The position numbers were made by a program, and so were the translations under genes. The notes below the pieces were generated by a model, which saw nothing but the letters and a program-made list of their open reading frames with translations, was not told where the DNA came from and searched no databases. Shown piece after piece: positions 51,170 to 60,537 of a stretch of DNA of 64,000 nucleotides. Numbering within the stretch: the stretch's first letter is position 1; the number at the start of each line of letters is the position of its first letter. This DNA comes from Actinoalloteichus fjordicus. GTDB lineage: Bacteria > Actinomycetota > Actinomycetes > Mycobacteriales > Pseudonocardiaceae. The DNA lies in NCBI RefSeq assembly GCF_001941625.1, contig NZ_CP016076.1, positions 6,122,001-6,186,000 on the forward strand, written 5' to 3'.

Positions 51170-51661
51170 TCACGCGGAGTCGTCCCGACGGATCGGCCAC
51201 GGCGGCCGAGAATCGGTGGCGGCCAGCTCCGCGAGCACCTGACGCTCCACGCCATCGCGATGTCGTTTGGCGGCGTCGAACTCGTAACCGGGTCCTCGGA
51301 ACCGCATCTGCGGCTGCCGCTGGTCCACCACCGCGTCCAGCATCAGGCGGACGACGGAGGCGGGAAACGGCGCGGAGGGCAGCTCGGCGGCGAGGAACTC
51401 GGCTCTGCCGCTCACCGCGAGGACCAGGTCGTCGGCCAGGATCTGCATCGCGAACCTCGGGTCGTCCCGCAGATTTCGACAATGTCGGCTGCGGTCGTCC
51501 AGAGCCGCGACGAGGGTGTGGCTGTCGAGCAGGACGAACCAGGAGATCAGTGCGCTGTGTGGTCTGCCGGTGTCGTCGGTCGTCGCAAGGACGGCGACGG
51601 GCCTGCCGTCGACCATCGCCGAGGCGTGTTCGTTCTCCAGACACCCCGCTACCCGCGCCAC
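51170..51661 (-). CDS. PPOX/pyridoxamine-oxidase family flavin protein
   Basis: 163 residues with the split-barrel pattern MVDGRPVAVLATTDDTGRPHSALISWFVLLDSHTLVAALDD and LRDDPRFAMQIL, as in FMN- or F420-binding PPOX proteins. GTG start with GGAGG 5 bases upstream. It is the first gene of a unit with the luciferase-like monooxygenase, and its promoter contains the 35-bp palindrome at 51672-51706. Confidence 0.78.
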   Translation of the reverse strand: MARVAGCLENEHASAMVDGRPVAVLATTDDTGRPHSALISWFVLLDSHTLVAALDDRSRHCRNLRDDPRFAMQILADDLVLAVSGRAEFLAAELPSAPFPASVVRLMLDAVVDQRQPQMRFRGPGYEFDAAKRHRDGVERQVLAELAATDSRPPWPIRRDDSA

Positions 51662-51671
51662 TCGAACCTCC

Positions 51672-51706
51672 GTTCATATAGTGCGGAGAGTACGCACTAT
51701 ATGAAC
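51672..51706 (-). promoter_or_regulatory. 35-bp palindromic operator upstream of the PPOX-LLM unit
   Basis: Perfect 14-bp arms GTTCATATAGTGCG and CGCACTATATGAAC flank 7 bases. It ends 11 bases before the PPOX gene start and overlaps the expected -10 region (TATAGT/TATATG). A near copy of one arm lies before the IclR gene, so IclR is a candidate binder. It also sits just beyond the end of the exporter gene. Confidence 0.7.
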
Positions 51707-51714
51707 CAACATTG

Positions 51715-53307
51715 CTACTGGGTGGTGTTGGTGTCAAGACGGCTCCCGGACTCGCCGGGGCCGGATTCCGGCCGCCCGGAATCCAGGGCTGCGCGGCGGA
51801 TCAGCCGCCAGGAGACCACGGCCGCCGTCACCATGATCACCGCTCCGATGACGCTGGTGAGTCGCATGCCGTCCACGAAGGCCCCGGCCGCCGCCTGGGC
51901 CAGCGCGACGCCTGCGGGCCCGGCGAGTTCGGCGGCCAGGCCCATGGCGGTGCCCAGGGTCTCGGCGGCCGAGGACAGCTGTTCGGCATCGACGCCGGGT
52001 ACCTCGGTGAGTCCGTTCCGGTAGACCGCGGCAAGCACGCTGCCGAGCACGGCGATGCCCAGCGCCGCGCCCAGTTCGTACGCCGTCTCCGAGACCGCCG
52101 AGGCCGCGCCTGCCCGCCGTGCGGGCACCGAGGCCAGGATCGCGTCGTTGGTGAGCAGCTCCGCGACACCGACCCCGAGGCCGATCAGACCGAAGGCGAC
52201 CGTGGCGACGACCAGTCCCGTGTCGACGGACACGCCTGCGAGCAGCAGGGTGCCCAGACCGGACACGGCGAGCGCCACCCCGAGCAGCGAGGCCATCGCG
52301 AAGCGCCGCACCAGTCGAGTGGCCAGCAGCGAGCCGACCACCGCCGCGGTGAGGCCGGGCAGGAGCAGCAGGCCCGCGTGCATCGGCCGCAGACCGAGGA
52401 CGAGCTGGAGGTACTGCGTCAGGAGGAACAGACAGCCGACCAGGACGAAGACCGAGAGCAGGTTCGTCAGCACGGCGATGGAGAACGTGCGGTCGGTGAA
52501 GAGCGAGACGTCCAGCATCGGCGTGTCGAGCCGTCGCTGCCTGCGCACGAAGACGATCGCGAAACCGATGCCCAGCACGAAGGCGAACGTGGCGATGGGC
52601 GAGATCCCGGACTCGACCGACTTCTTGAGCCCGTAGACGGCGGGCAGCAGCGCGAGCAGGGAGTAGAGCGCACTGAGCGGGTCGAACCGGCCGGGTGCGG
52701 GGTCGCGGGACTCGGGAATCAGCCAGGGACCGATCGCGAGCAGCACGGCCATCGTCGGCAGGTTCAGCAGGAACACCGAACCCCACCAGAAGTGCTCCAG
52801 CAGCCAGCCGCCCAGGATCGGCCCGAGCGCCGCCCCACCGGAGAAGGCTGCCGACCACACCGCGATGGCGACCCGGCGCCGCCGCCGGTCGACGAAGATG
52901 TTGCGGATCAGCGAGAGGGTCGCGGGCATGAGGGTGGCCCCGGCGAAACCCATCGCCGCCCGTGCGGCGATGAGCACCTCCGCGCTCTGGGCATAGGCCG
53001 CCGCCAGTGAGGCGAGGCCGAACCCGGCCGAGCCGATCAGCAGCAGGCGGCGCCTGCCGAGCCGATCGCCGAGCACGCCCATCGTGACCAGCAGTCCGGC
53101 CAGCACGAACGAGTAGACGTCCACGATCCAGAGCAGCTGCGATGCGCTGGGACGCAGGTCCTCGCTCAGCGTGGGGACCGCAAAGCCGAGCACCGTGTTG
53201 TCGATCGAGACCAGCAGGACCGGGAGGGTCAGCACGGCGAGCGCGGCCCAGGCCCGGCCGCCGGGCAGGCCCGCCGGACTCGCAGGCGAGGCGGATGAGC
53301 TACTCAT
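51715..53307 (-). CDS. DHA2-family MFS drug exporter
   Basis: 530 residues with about 14 hydrophobic segments. The motif DNTVLGFAVPTL and GDRLGRRRLLLIG are MFS motifs; the pattern is that of QacA/SmvA-type proton antiporters that export cations or drugs. ATG 53307 is chosen because a TACAGT box is 7 bases upstream, so the mRNA may be leaderless; the frame extends to 53535 without conserved sequence. It is divergent from a TetR gene with a shared operator. Confidence 0.9.
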   Translation of the reverse strand: MSSSSASPASPAGLPGGRAWAALAVLTLPVLLVSIDNTVLGFAVPTLSEDLRPSASQLLWIVDVYSFVLAGLLVTMGVLGDRLGRRRLLLIGSAGFGLASLAAAYAQSAEVLIAARAAMGFAGATLMPATLSLIRNIFVDRRRRRVAIAVWSAAFSGGAALGPILGGWLLEHFWWGSVFLLNLPTMAVLLAIGPWLIPESRDPAPGRFDPLSALYSLLALLPAVYGLKKSVESGISPIATFAFVLGIGFAIVFVRRQRRLDTPMLDVSLFTDRTFSIAVLTNLLSVFVLVGCLFLLTQYLQLVLGLRPMHAGLLLLPGLTAAVVGSLLATRLVRRFAMASLLGVALAVSGLGTLLLAGVSVDTGLVVATVAFGLIGLGVGVAELLTNDAILASVPARRAGAASAVSETAYELGAALGIAVLGSVLAAVYRNGLTEVPGVDAEQLSSAAETLGTAMGLAAELAGPAGVALAQAAAGAFVDGMRLTSVIGAVIMVTAAVVSWRLIRRAALDSGRPESGPGESGSRLDTNTTQ

Positions 53308-53316
53308 GCCGACAAC

Positions 53317-53357
53317 TGTACCGTCCGGACGGTACACAGGTCCGCGTCCTCTACAGT
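53317..53357. promoter_or_regulatory. Shared exporter/TetR operator and divergent leaderless promoters
   Basis: TGTACCGTCCGGACGGTACA (53317-53336) is a perfect 20-bp palindrome. It overlaps the minus-strand -10 box TACAGT (53315-53320), which stands 7 bases before the exporter ATG. A plus-strand TACAGT (53352-53357) stands 7 bases before the TetR GTG, and its -35 region lies within the palindrome. One site could therefore repress both genes. Confidence 0.8.
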
Positions 53358-53364
53358 TCACCCG

Positions 53365-53925
53365 GTGAGCAGCCGAACCCGCGACCGGATACTCGACGCG
53401 TTGCAGGACCTTCTCCTGAATCACGGCCTGTCCGCGGTGACCCTGGACGCGGTGGCCGCCGCCGCCGAGGTCTCCAAGGGCGGGCTGCTCTATCACTTTC
53501 ACTCGAAGAACGATCTGCTGACCGGACTCGTCCACCGGCTCGCCGACGAGGGAACGGCGGAGTTGACGCAGGCCAGAGCGATGGACGGCCTAGACGCCGT
53601 CCGTTTCTTCCTGGAGACCTCGGTGCCCGTCGATCAGCAGGAGGCGAGCCTCTACTGGTCGGTGATCGCAAACCTGCGCAGCTCGGAGATCGGCAGGGAG
53701 GCCGCCGAGATCCTCCGCGCGGTGTTCGGGAACTGGGCCGACCTCCTCGTCGAGCGGATCGGCGACCCGGTGATCGCCGAGACGATCCGACTGGTCGGCG
53801 ACGGCCTGTACCTGAGCGCCCTGGTGGGGCTGCCCGAGCCCGATCCGCAGATCCTGCGGCGCGTCTTCGAGCGACTGCTCCACGATGCCGAGACCGCCGC
53901 CGAGGCCGCGTCCGACAACGACTGA
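53365..53925 (+). CDS. TetR-family repressor of the exporter
   Basis: 186 residues. Helix-turn-helix at about 5-50 (RTRDRILDALQDLLLNHGLSAVTLDAVAAAAEVSKGGLLYHFHSKNDLLTGLV) followed by a TetR C-terminal domain. GTG 53365 is 7 bases downstream of a TACAGT box, so it is likely leaderless. It is divergent from the DHA2 exporter; induction by exported compounds is inferred. Confidence 0.9.
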   Translation: MSSRTRDRILDALQDLLLNHGLSAVTLDAVAAAAEVSKGGLLYHFHSKNDLLTGLVHRLADEGTAELTQARAMDGLDAVRFFLETSVPVDQQEASLYWSVIANLRSSEIGREAAEILRAVFGNWADLLVERIGDPVIAETIRLVGDGLYLSALVGLPEPDPQILRRVFERLLHDAETAAEAASDND

Positions 53926-53966
53926 ACACCGGGCATCACGAAAACGGACCCCTCATCAGGGTGGTC

Positions 53967-54662
53967 ATGCACAATGCCGAGGTGGTCACCAGGAGAGCGT
54001 CAACGAGAACGAACAGGACACCTCTGGCAGCGGCAGGCCTGCTCGTCGTCGGCGTGCTCGCGCTGGCGGGCTGCACCACTGCGGAGTCAGGCCAGGCCAG
54101 CCCGGTCGCGAACTCGGCGCCGCCGCCGCCCGAGGTGGGCAGCCTTCTAGAGCCCTCGGAGGAGCAGGCAGACTCGACGGACTCCGCAGACCCCTCCGCC
54201 GAGGCCGACGAGGAGTCCACCGACCCGCCCGCCGACCTCGAGCCGAACCCGAACCTCGAACGCACCGCGAGCTGCGACTTCGTCAGCGACGAGCTCATCC
54301 AGGAGCTGGGCATGTCCGGGCAGGCGAGCTATCGAGACGGGAAGGAAGGCCGAGGCGACTGCATCCTCATCGACATGGCCTCGGACTTCGAGAACGGCAT
54401 CGCCGTCTCCGTCGATCCCTATCGCGGCATCGACGAGTGGACGCTGGACGGGCTCATCGAGGCCTCCTCCACCGAGATCGAGGGCAGGTCCGCCCGGCTG
54501 GCCCGTACCTCGGAGTCAATGTGTGCCATGGACATCGTGGTGACCGAGGACTCCAGCATTCGCGTCCTCGTCATGCACGGCGACGTCGACCGGGCGTGCG
54601 AGCTGGTGCCGACGGCGGCGGGTCATGTGGTGCGTGCCGTGCCCGCCGAGGCGTTCGGCTGA
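53967..54662 (+). CDS. DUF3558-type lipoprotein
   Basis: 231 residues. The signal ends in the lipobox VLALAGC (Cys36), after a basic N-terminus. A Glu/Asp/Pro-rich linker precedes a DUF3558-like domain (CDFVSDELIQELGMSGQASYRDGKEGRGDCILIDM, then MCAMDIVV and DRACELVPTAAGHVVRAVP). The family is surface-exposed in actinobacteria, function unknown. ATG 53967 is the first plausible start after the TetR gene. Confidence 0.8.
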   Translation: MHNAEVVTRRASTRTNRTPLAAAGLLVVGVLALAGCTTAESGQASPVANSAPPPPEVGSLLEPSEEQADSTDSADPSAEADEESTDPPADLEPNPNLERTASCDFVSDELIQELGMSGQASYRDGKEGRGDCILIDMASDFENGIAVSVDPYRGIDEWTLDGLIEASSTEIEGRSARLARTSESMCAMDIVVTEDSSIRVLVMHGDVDRACELVPTAAGHVVRAVPAEAFG

Positions 54663-54831
54663 GCCGGGGGGCGGACCGCGAGGTCGGTGCGGGCGGCCCC
54701 CGCCCGACATCGGCCATCCCGGTCGGCCCGGCCGCGCCGGTCCCGCGCTCGGCGCCGCGCGGTCGGGGCGGGCGTCCCCGAGAGTCCCGCGCCGGCGCCC
54801 GCGTCCCGTGCCGATGACGACCAGCGACCGA

Positions 54832-55989
54832 TCAGGCCGCCATCCCCAGCTCGCGAGCGATCAGCATCCGCTGCACCTCGGAGGTGCCCTCGCCGATCTC
54901 CAGGATCTTCGCGTCCCGGTAGAACCGACCGACCGGCGTCTCGTTCATGAAGCCGTACCCCCCGAAGATCTGGGTCGCCTCCCTGGCGTTGTCCATCGCC
55001 GCGTTGGAGCTGACCAGCTTCGCGACGGCCGCCTCCTTCTTGAACGGCTCGCCACGCAGCATCCGCGATGCCGCGTGGTAATACGCCAGCCGCGCGGTGT
55101 GCGCCCGGACCTCCATGTCGGCGATCTTGAACTGGATCGCCTGGTAGGAGCCGATGGTCCTGCCGAAGGCCTCCCGCTCGGCCGCGTACCGCAGGCTCTC
55201 GTCCACACAGCCCTGGGCGAGTCCGACCCCGAGCGCGGCGATGGCGATCCGCCCCTCGTCCAGAATGCGCAGGAACTGCGCATAGCCCCGACCCCGCTCG
55301 CCGACGAGGTTCTCGGCGGGGACTCGGACGTCGGTGAAGGACAGCTCGTGAGTGTCCGAGGCGTTCCACCCCACCTTCGAGTACTTGCCAGCGACCGTGA
55401 AGCCGGGCGTCCCCGAGGGCACCGCGATCGCGGAGATCTCCTTGCGCCCGTCCTCTCGCCTGCCGGTGACCGCGGTGACGGTGACCAGGGAGGTGATGTC
55501 GGTGCCGGAGTTGGTGATGAAGGACTTGCTCCCGTTGATCACCCACTCCTCGCCGTCGAGCCGGGCGGTGGTCCTGGTCGCCCCCGCATCGGACCCGCCG
55601 TCGGCCTCGGTGAGTCCGAAGGCGGCCAGCCTGCGACCCGCGCACAGCTCGGGCAGCCAGCGCCTGCGCTGCTCCTCGGAGCCGAAGCGGTAGATCGGCA
55701 TCGCCCCGAGCGACACCCCGGCCTCCAGGGTGATCGCCACCGAGGAGTCCACCCTGGCCAGCTCCTCCAAGGCCAGGCAGAGCGCGAAGTAGTCACCGCC
55801 CATCCCGCCGTAGGCCTCCGGGAACGGCAGGCCGAACAGGCCCATGTCCGCCATGCCCGCCACGATCGGGTAGGGGAACTCCTCTCGCTCGTAGTAGCCG
55901 CCGATCACCGGCGCCACCTCCGCGCGGGCGAACTCGGCCACCGTGGACCGCAGTGCCACGTACTCCTCGTCGAGCCGGTGATCGAGCAT
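54832..55989 (-). CDS. Acyl-CoA dehydrogenase (isovaleryl-CoA type)
   Basis: 385 residues with the acyl-CoA dehydrogenase fold: FPEAYGGMGGDYFALCLALEELARVDSS, AAFGLTEADGGSDAGATRTTARLDGEEWVINGSKSFITNSG, and the C-terminal catalytic-type stretch IGEGTSEVQRMLIAREL. ATG 55989 has AAGGAG upstream. It is directly downstream of the MCC alpha subunit gene, so it likely oxidises isovaleryl-CoA to methylcrotonyl-CoA, the substrate of that carboxylase. Substrate specificity is inferred from context. Confidence 0.87.
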   Translation of the reverse strand: MLDHRLDEEYVALRSTVAEFARAEVAPVIGGYYEREEFPYPIVAGMADMGLFGLPFPEAYGGMGGDYFALCLALEELARVDSSVAITLEAGVSLGAMPIYRFGSEEQRRRWLPELCAGRRLAAFGLTEADGGSDAGATRTTARLDGEEWVINGSKSFITNSGTDITSLVTVTAVTGRREDGRKEISAIAVPSGTPGFTVAGKYSKVGWNASDTHELSFTDVRVPAENLVGERGRGYAQFLRILDEGRIAIAALGVGLAQGCVDESLRYAAEREAFGRTIGSYQAIQFKIADMEVRAHTARLAYYHAASRMLRGEPFKKEAAVAKLVSSNAAMDNAREATQIFGGYGFMNETPVGRFYRDAKILEIGEGTSEVQRMLIARELGMAA

Positions 55990-56003
55990 CGGGTCACTCC
56001 TTC

Positions 56004-58055
56004 TCATGCGGATTCCCGGCCGGGCTCGGCCGGGGTCACGACGGCGAGCGCCTCGTCGACGGCGACCTGCACTCCGGGACGGACCCGCAGGTCGTGGACC
56101 CGCCCCTCGACCGGGGCGACGACGGTGTGCTCCATCTTCATGGCCTCCACGATCAGCAGCGGCTGACCGATCCGGACCTCCTCGCCCTCGGCGACCGCGA
56201 CCGACAGCACCGTGCCCGGCATGGGGCTGCGCACGACCGGATCGCCTGCCGCCGAGGAGCCCGCCGACGACAGCGCCAGCGGCGTGCGCTCGATCAGCGC
56301 CCAGGCCCGGCCGTCGCGCCCCAGCCAGCAGGTCTGCCCGCTGCGCGCCCGCCGGTATCGCAGGATGCGACCGTCGTACTCGACGACCAGCTCCTCGCCG
56401 TCCAGCCGCGCGGCGGCAGGCCGCTCCGGGACGTTCGAGCGCTCGGCGTCCCGACGGTTCGAGCCGCCGAAGCCCTCGGCCTCGCCGGAGCCCACCCGGA
56501 CGCGGGCGGCGGCGGCAGGGCCGCGCACCGTCACCTCGACCTCCTCGCCGCCGACCGGACCGATCCACCAGCGCCGTGCCACGTGCTCCCCGGTCCGCCA
56601 GCCGTCCGGGATCTCCCAGGGATCGACGATCCCGCCTGCGGGCTCCGCCGCGAGCTGCCGTTCCAGCGCGGCCGCCACCAGCACCTCGTCCGGCGGACGA
56701 CACTCGACCAGCTCGGGGGCGACCCGCTCCACCAGCCCCGTGTCCAGCACGCCCTCCCGCACCTCGGGCCTGCCCAGCAGAGCCCGCAGGAAGGCCACGT
56801 TGGTGGTGACCCCGAGGACGCCGGTCCGGCCGAGCGCGCCGTCGAGCCTGCGCAGGGCCGTGGCACGGTCCGGTCCCCAGGCGATCACCTTCGCGAGCAT
56901 CGGGTCGTAGTCCCCGCCGACCTCGACGCCGGACCGCAACCCGGAGTCCACCCGCACGCCTGCCCCGCTCGGCTCGACGAGATCGAGCACCCGTCCGCCG
57001 GTCGGGAGGAACCCCCGGTCCGGGTCCTCGGCGTAGATCCGGGCCTCCACCGAGTGACCGCCGGGGCCGCCCGTCGCCAGATCGGGATCGATTCGCTCGC
57101 CCGCCGCCACCCTGAGCTGCCACTCGACCAGGTCCACGCCGGTGACCGCCTCGGTGACCGGATGCTCCACCTGAAGCCGGGTGTTCATCTCCAGGAAGCT
57201 GCGACCGCGCCCCTCGACGTCGGTGATGAACTCCACCGTGCCTGTGCCCACGTAGTCGCAGGCCTCGGCGACGGCGACCGCATCGGCCAGGAACTCCCGG
57301 CGACCGGCCTCGTCGAGCAGCGCCGACGGCGCCTCCTCGATGATCTTCTGATGCCTGCGCTGGAGGCTGCACTCCCGCTCGCCCAGCGCCAGCACGGTGC
57401 CGTGCCGGTCGGCGAGCACCTGAACCTCGAGGTGTCTCGGGCGCTCGATATAGCGCTCCACGAGCAGCGTGTCGTCGCCGAAGGCCGCCGCGGCCTCCCG
57501 CCGCGCACCCCGGACGGCCTCCCGCAGCCCGGCAGCCGCGACGACCAGTCGCATCCCCTTGCCGCCGCCGCCCGCCGACGGCTTGAGCAGGACAGGAAAG
57601 CCCAGCTCGTGGACGGCATCGATCAGGTCGTCGTCGGACAGGCCCGCCTCGGTGCGACCGGCCACCACCGGCACCCCGGCCGAGGCGACGGCCTGCTTGG
57701 CCCGGATCTTGTCGCCCATCAGCTCGATCACCTCGGGCGACGGCCCGATGAAGACCAGACCCGCCGCAGCGCAGGCCCGCGCGAAGTCGGCGTTCTCGGC
57801 GAGGAAGCCGTAACCGGGATGCACGGCCTGTGCGCCGGCGCGAACGGCCGCCTCCACGACCGCCTCGATGTGGAGATAGCTCTCCGCTGCGGAGGCGGGC
57901 CCCAGCCGCAGCGCGAGATCCACCGCGCCGACGTGCCGTGCCTGCACGTCGGCATCGCTGTAGACGCCGATAGAGAAGATGCCCAGCTCGGTGAGCGTGC
58001 GGGCCACCCGCACGGCGATCTCACCCCGGTTGGCGATCAGCACGGACTCGAACAC
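56004..58055 (-). CDS. accA1: Acyl-CoA (methylcrotonyl-CoA) carboxylase alpha subunit with biotin carrier
   Basis: 683 residues. Biotin carboxylase domain from MFESVLIANRGEIAVRV through the ATP-grasp PSAGGGGKGMR and FLEMNTRLQVEHPVTEAVTG, then a linker and the biotin domain with VEAMKMEHT (biotinylated Lys640). It makes carboxybiotin for the beta subunit encoded upstream. It is likely the methylcrotonyl-CoA carboxylase alpha subunit (AccA1 type), as the neighbours are AccD1-like and an acyl-CoA dehydrogenase. Leucine breakdown is the inferred pathway. Confidence 0.9.
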   Translation of the reverse strand: MFESVLIANRGEIAVRVARTLTELGIFSIGVYSDADVQARHVGAVDLALRLGPASAAESYLHIEAVVEAAVRAGAQAVHPGYGFLAENADFARACAAAGLVFIGPSPEVIELMGDKIRAKQAVASAGVPVVAGRTEAGLSDDDLIDAVHELGFPVLLKPSAGGGGKGMRLVVAAAGLREAVRGARREAAAAFGDDTLLVERYIERPRHLEVQVLADRHGTVLALGERECSLQRRHQKIIEEAPSALLDEAGRREFLADAVAVAEACDYVGTGTVEFITDVEGRGRSFLEMNTRLQVEHPVTEAVTGVDLVEWQLRVAAGERIDPDLATGGPGGHSVEARIYAEDPDRGFLPTGGRVLDLVEPSGAGVRVDSGLRSGVEVGGDYDPMLAKVIAWGPDRATALRRLDGALGRTGVLGVTTNVAFLRALLGRPEVREGVLDTGLVERVAPELVECRPPDEVLVAAALERQLAAEPAGGIVDPWEIPDGWRTGEHVARRWWIGPVGGEEVEVTVRGPAAAARVRVGSGEAEGFGGSNRRDAERSNVPERPAAARLDGEELVVEYDGRILRYRRARSGQTCWLGRDGRAWALIERTPLALSSAGSSAAGDPVVRSPMPGTVLSVAVAEGEEVRIGQPLLIVEAMKMEHTVVAPVEGRVHDLRVRPGVQVAVDEALAVVTPAEPGRESA

Positions 58056-58193
58056 GTGGGTCTCCTCCTGTCCTGGGCGGCCGGTTCCCGGCGGTCACGG
58101 CCGAGGCCGCCTGCATGGTGGTCGGCCGCCGCCTGCAGCGGCGGTCACACCGTCGCCGCCCGCAGGCAGACTCGCCCGCAGGCACCGGTTCCG

Positions 58194-59807
58194 TCACATC
58201 CGGAAGACGCCGTAGTTCACCGGCTCCAGCGGGGCATTCGCCGCCGCGGAGACGGCCAGGCCGAGCACGGTGCGCGTGTCGGCCGGGTCGATCACGCCGT
58301 CGTCCCACAACCGGGCGGTCGCGTAGTAGGGATCGCCCTGTTCCTCGTACTGCGAGCGGATCGGAGCCTTGAAGGACTCCTCGTCCTCGGCCGACCAGTC
58401 CTCGCCTCGGGCCGCCAGCTGGTCTCGGCGGACGGTGGCCAGGACCGAGGCCGCCTGCTCGCCGCCCATCACCGAGATCCGGGCGTTGGGCCACATCCAC
58501 AGGAATCGGGGCGAGAAGGCTCGACCGCACATGCTGTAGTTGCCCGCGCCGAACGAGCCGCCGATGACGACCGTGAACTTGGGGACCCGCGCGCACGCGA
58601 CGGCGGTGACCATCTTCGCGCCGTGCTTGGCGATGCCGCCCGCCTCGTACTCCCTGCCGACCATGAAACCGCTGATGTTCTGGAGGAAGACCAGCGGCAC
58701 GGACCGTCGATCGCACAGCTCGATGAAGTGCGCGCCCTTCAAGGCCGACTCGCCGAAGAGGATGCCGTTGTTGGCCACCACCCCGACCGGATGGCCGTGG
58801 ATGCGGGCGAACCCCGTCACCAGCGTCGGCCCGTAGTCGCGCTTGAACTCGGCGAACCGGCTGCCGTCCACGATCCTGGCGATCACCTCGCGGACGTCGT
58901 AGGGCGTCCGCGAGTCGACGGGCACCGCCCCGTACAGCTCCGCGGGGTCGACGGCAGGCTCCTCGACGGCCGTCGTCTCCCAGGGACGGGGCGTCCTCGG
59001 CCCGAGGGTGGACACGATCGAGCGCAGGATGCGCAGCGCGTGGGCGTCGTCCTCGGCGAGGTGATCGGTGACCCCGGAGACCCGAGAGTGGAGGTCGCCG
59101 CCGCCCAGCTCCTCCGAAGTGACCACCTCGCCGGTGGCGGCCTTCACCAGCGGCGGTCCGCCGAGGAAGATGGTGCCCTGGCCTCGGACGATCACGTTCT
59201 CATCGCTCATCGCGGGCACGTAGGCGCCGCCCGCCGTGCAGGAGCCCAGCACGGCGGAGAGCTGCGGAATGCCCTGGGCGGACATCGTCGCCTGGTTGTA
59301 GAAGATGCGGCCGAAGTGCTCCCGGTCCGGGAAGACCTCGTCCTGTCTCGGCAGAAAGGCACCGCCGGAGTCGACCAGATACACGCAGGGCAGGCGGTTG
59401 TGCAGCGCCACCTCCTGCGCGCGCAGGTGCTTCTTGACCGTCATCGGGTAGTAGGTGCCGCCCTTGACCGTGGCGTCGTTGGCGACCACCACGCATTCCC
59501 GGCCCTCGATCCGGCCGACGCCCGCGATGAGGCCGGCGCCGGGGGCGTCGTCCTGATACAGGCCCGTCGCGGCCAGCGGCGAGAGCTCCAGGAAGCGGGA
59601 GCCGGGGTCGAGCAGCGTGTCGACCCGCTCGCGCGGCAGCAGCTTGCCGCGTTCGAGATGCCGGGCCCTCGCGCGTTCCGGACCGCCCTTCGCCGCTGCG
59701 GCCAGCCGACGACTCAGGTCGTCGACCAGCGTCGTGTGCGCTGCGACGTTGCGGTGAAACGCGGCAGCGGTCGGATCGCAGGCGCTGGACAACACCGGTG
59801 CGTCCAC
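58194..59807 (-). CDS. accD1: Methylcrotonyl-CoA carboxylase beta subunit (carboxyltransferase)
   Basis: 537 residues of the carboxyltransferase family. [51 protein letters not shown] and [24 protein letters not shown] are typical of MCC beta subunits and match mycobacterial AccD1 as I recall it. GTG 59807 has AGGAGG 6 bases upstream. First gene of an operon with accA1 and an acyl-CoA dehydrogenase; it transfers the carboxyl group to 3-methylcrotonyl-CoA. Two GTTA-N8-TAAC sites before it suggest control by the divergent TetR. Confidence 0.93.
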   Translation of the reverse strand: MDAPVLSSACDPTAAAFHRNVAAHTTLVDDLSRRLAAAAKGGPERARARHLERGKLLPRERVDTLLDPGSRFLELSPLAATGLYQDDAPGAGLIAGVGRIEGRECVVVANDATVKGGTYYPMTVKKHLRAQEVALHNRLPCVYLVDSGGAFLPRQDEVFPDREHFGRIFYNQATMSAQGIPQLSAVLGSCTAGGAYVPAMSDENVIVRGQGTIFLGGPPLVKAATGEVVTSEELGGGDLHSRVSGVTDHLAEDDAHALRILRSIVSTLGPRTPRPWETTAVEEPAVDPAELYGAVPVDSRTPYDVREVIARIVDGSRFAEFKRDYGPTLVTGFARIHGHPVGVVANNGILFGESALKGAHFIELCDRRSVPLVFLQNISGFMVGREYEAGGIAKHGAKMVTAVACARVPKFTVVIGGSFGAGNYSMCGRAFSPRFLWMWPNARISVMGGEQAASVLATVRRDQLAARGEDWSAEDEESFKAPIRSQYEEQGDPYYATARLWDDGVIDPADTRTVLGLAVSAAANAPLEPVNYGVFRM

Positions 59808-59857
59808 TCGTTCGCCTCCTCGCATCGGCCCGCAGCGAGCCGAGACGCCGACGGGAT

Positions 59858-59916
59858 GTTAATCATCACTAACCTCCGCCGGATGTTAACGGCCGCTAAC
59901 TCCCCCCGTCTACTCT
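59858..59916. promoter_or_regulatory. Two operators and leaderless promoter between accD1 and TetR
   Basis: GTTAATCATCACTAAC (59858-59873) and GTTAACGGCCGCTAAC (59885-59900) are both GTTA-N8-TAAC near-palindromes, 27 bp apart. A plus-strand TACTCT (59911-59916) is 6 bases before the TetR ATG, giving a leaderless transcript whose -35 region falls in the second site. Confidence 0.75.
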
Positions 59917-59922
59917 GACCCG

Positions 59923-60537
59923 ATGCGGCAGACCCCGGCGGAGGAGCACCCGGCGACGCGACGACGCACCTCGGCTCGGCGTCAGGAGATTCTCGACGCC
60001 GCAGCCGAGCTTTTCGCCGCTCGCGGCTACCACGGCGTGTCCATCGAGGATCTCGGGCGCGCGGTCGGGGTCTCCGGTCCGGCGCTCTACCGGCACTTCC
60101 GCAACAAGGAGGCGGTGCTCGGCGAGATGCTGCTGGCGGTCAGCGAACGACTGCTGACCGAGGGCGGCGCCCGCGCTGCCCAGGCCGACGGACCGCGCGC
60201 GGCCCTAGACGCCCTCATCGCCTGGCACGTCGACTTCGCCCTCGCCCAGCCCGCGCTGATCACCGTCCACGACCGCGAACTCGACAACGTCCCGGAGGCC
60301 GAACGCAGGCGGGTGCGCAGGCTGCAACGCCGCTACGTCGAGGAATGGGTCACCGTACTGGCCCGGCTGTCGCCACGGACGGGGCGGGACCGGCTGCTGG
60401 CAGCCACTCATGCGACGTTCGGGCTGCTCAACTCGACGCCGCACAGCGCGACGGGCGTCGATCTGCCCACCATGCGCGCCCTGCTCGCCGCGATGGCCCT
60501 GGCGGCGCTGGACGCGGCCTGCGCCCCGGCCGGGTGA
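59923..60537 (+). CDS. TetR-family regulator of the MCC operon
   Basis: 204 residues. Helix-turn-helix (RQEILDAAAELFAARGYHGVSIEDLGRAVGVSGPALYRHFRNKEAVLGEML) and a longer C-terminal domain. ATG 59923 is 6 bases from a TACTCT box, so the mRNA is probably leaderless. Divergent from accD1 with two operators between; control by an acyl-CoA of the leucine pathway is likely but unproven. Confidence 0.9.
   Translation: MRQTPAEEHPATRRRTSARRQEILDAAAELFAARGYHGVSIEDLGRAVGVSGPALYRHFRNKEAVLGEMLLAVSERLLTEGGARAAQADGPRAALDALIAWHVDFALAQPALITVHDRELDNVPEAERRRVRRLQRRYVEEWVTVLARLSPRTGRDRLLAATHATFGLLNSTPHSATGVDLPTMRALLAAMALAALDAACAPAG

Noticed and set aside
55953-59918. A 1321-codon plus-strand open frame
   Set aside because: It lies antisense to the MCC alpha and beta genes, which have full domain motifs, and shows no recognisable protein.
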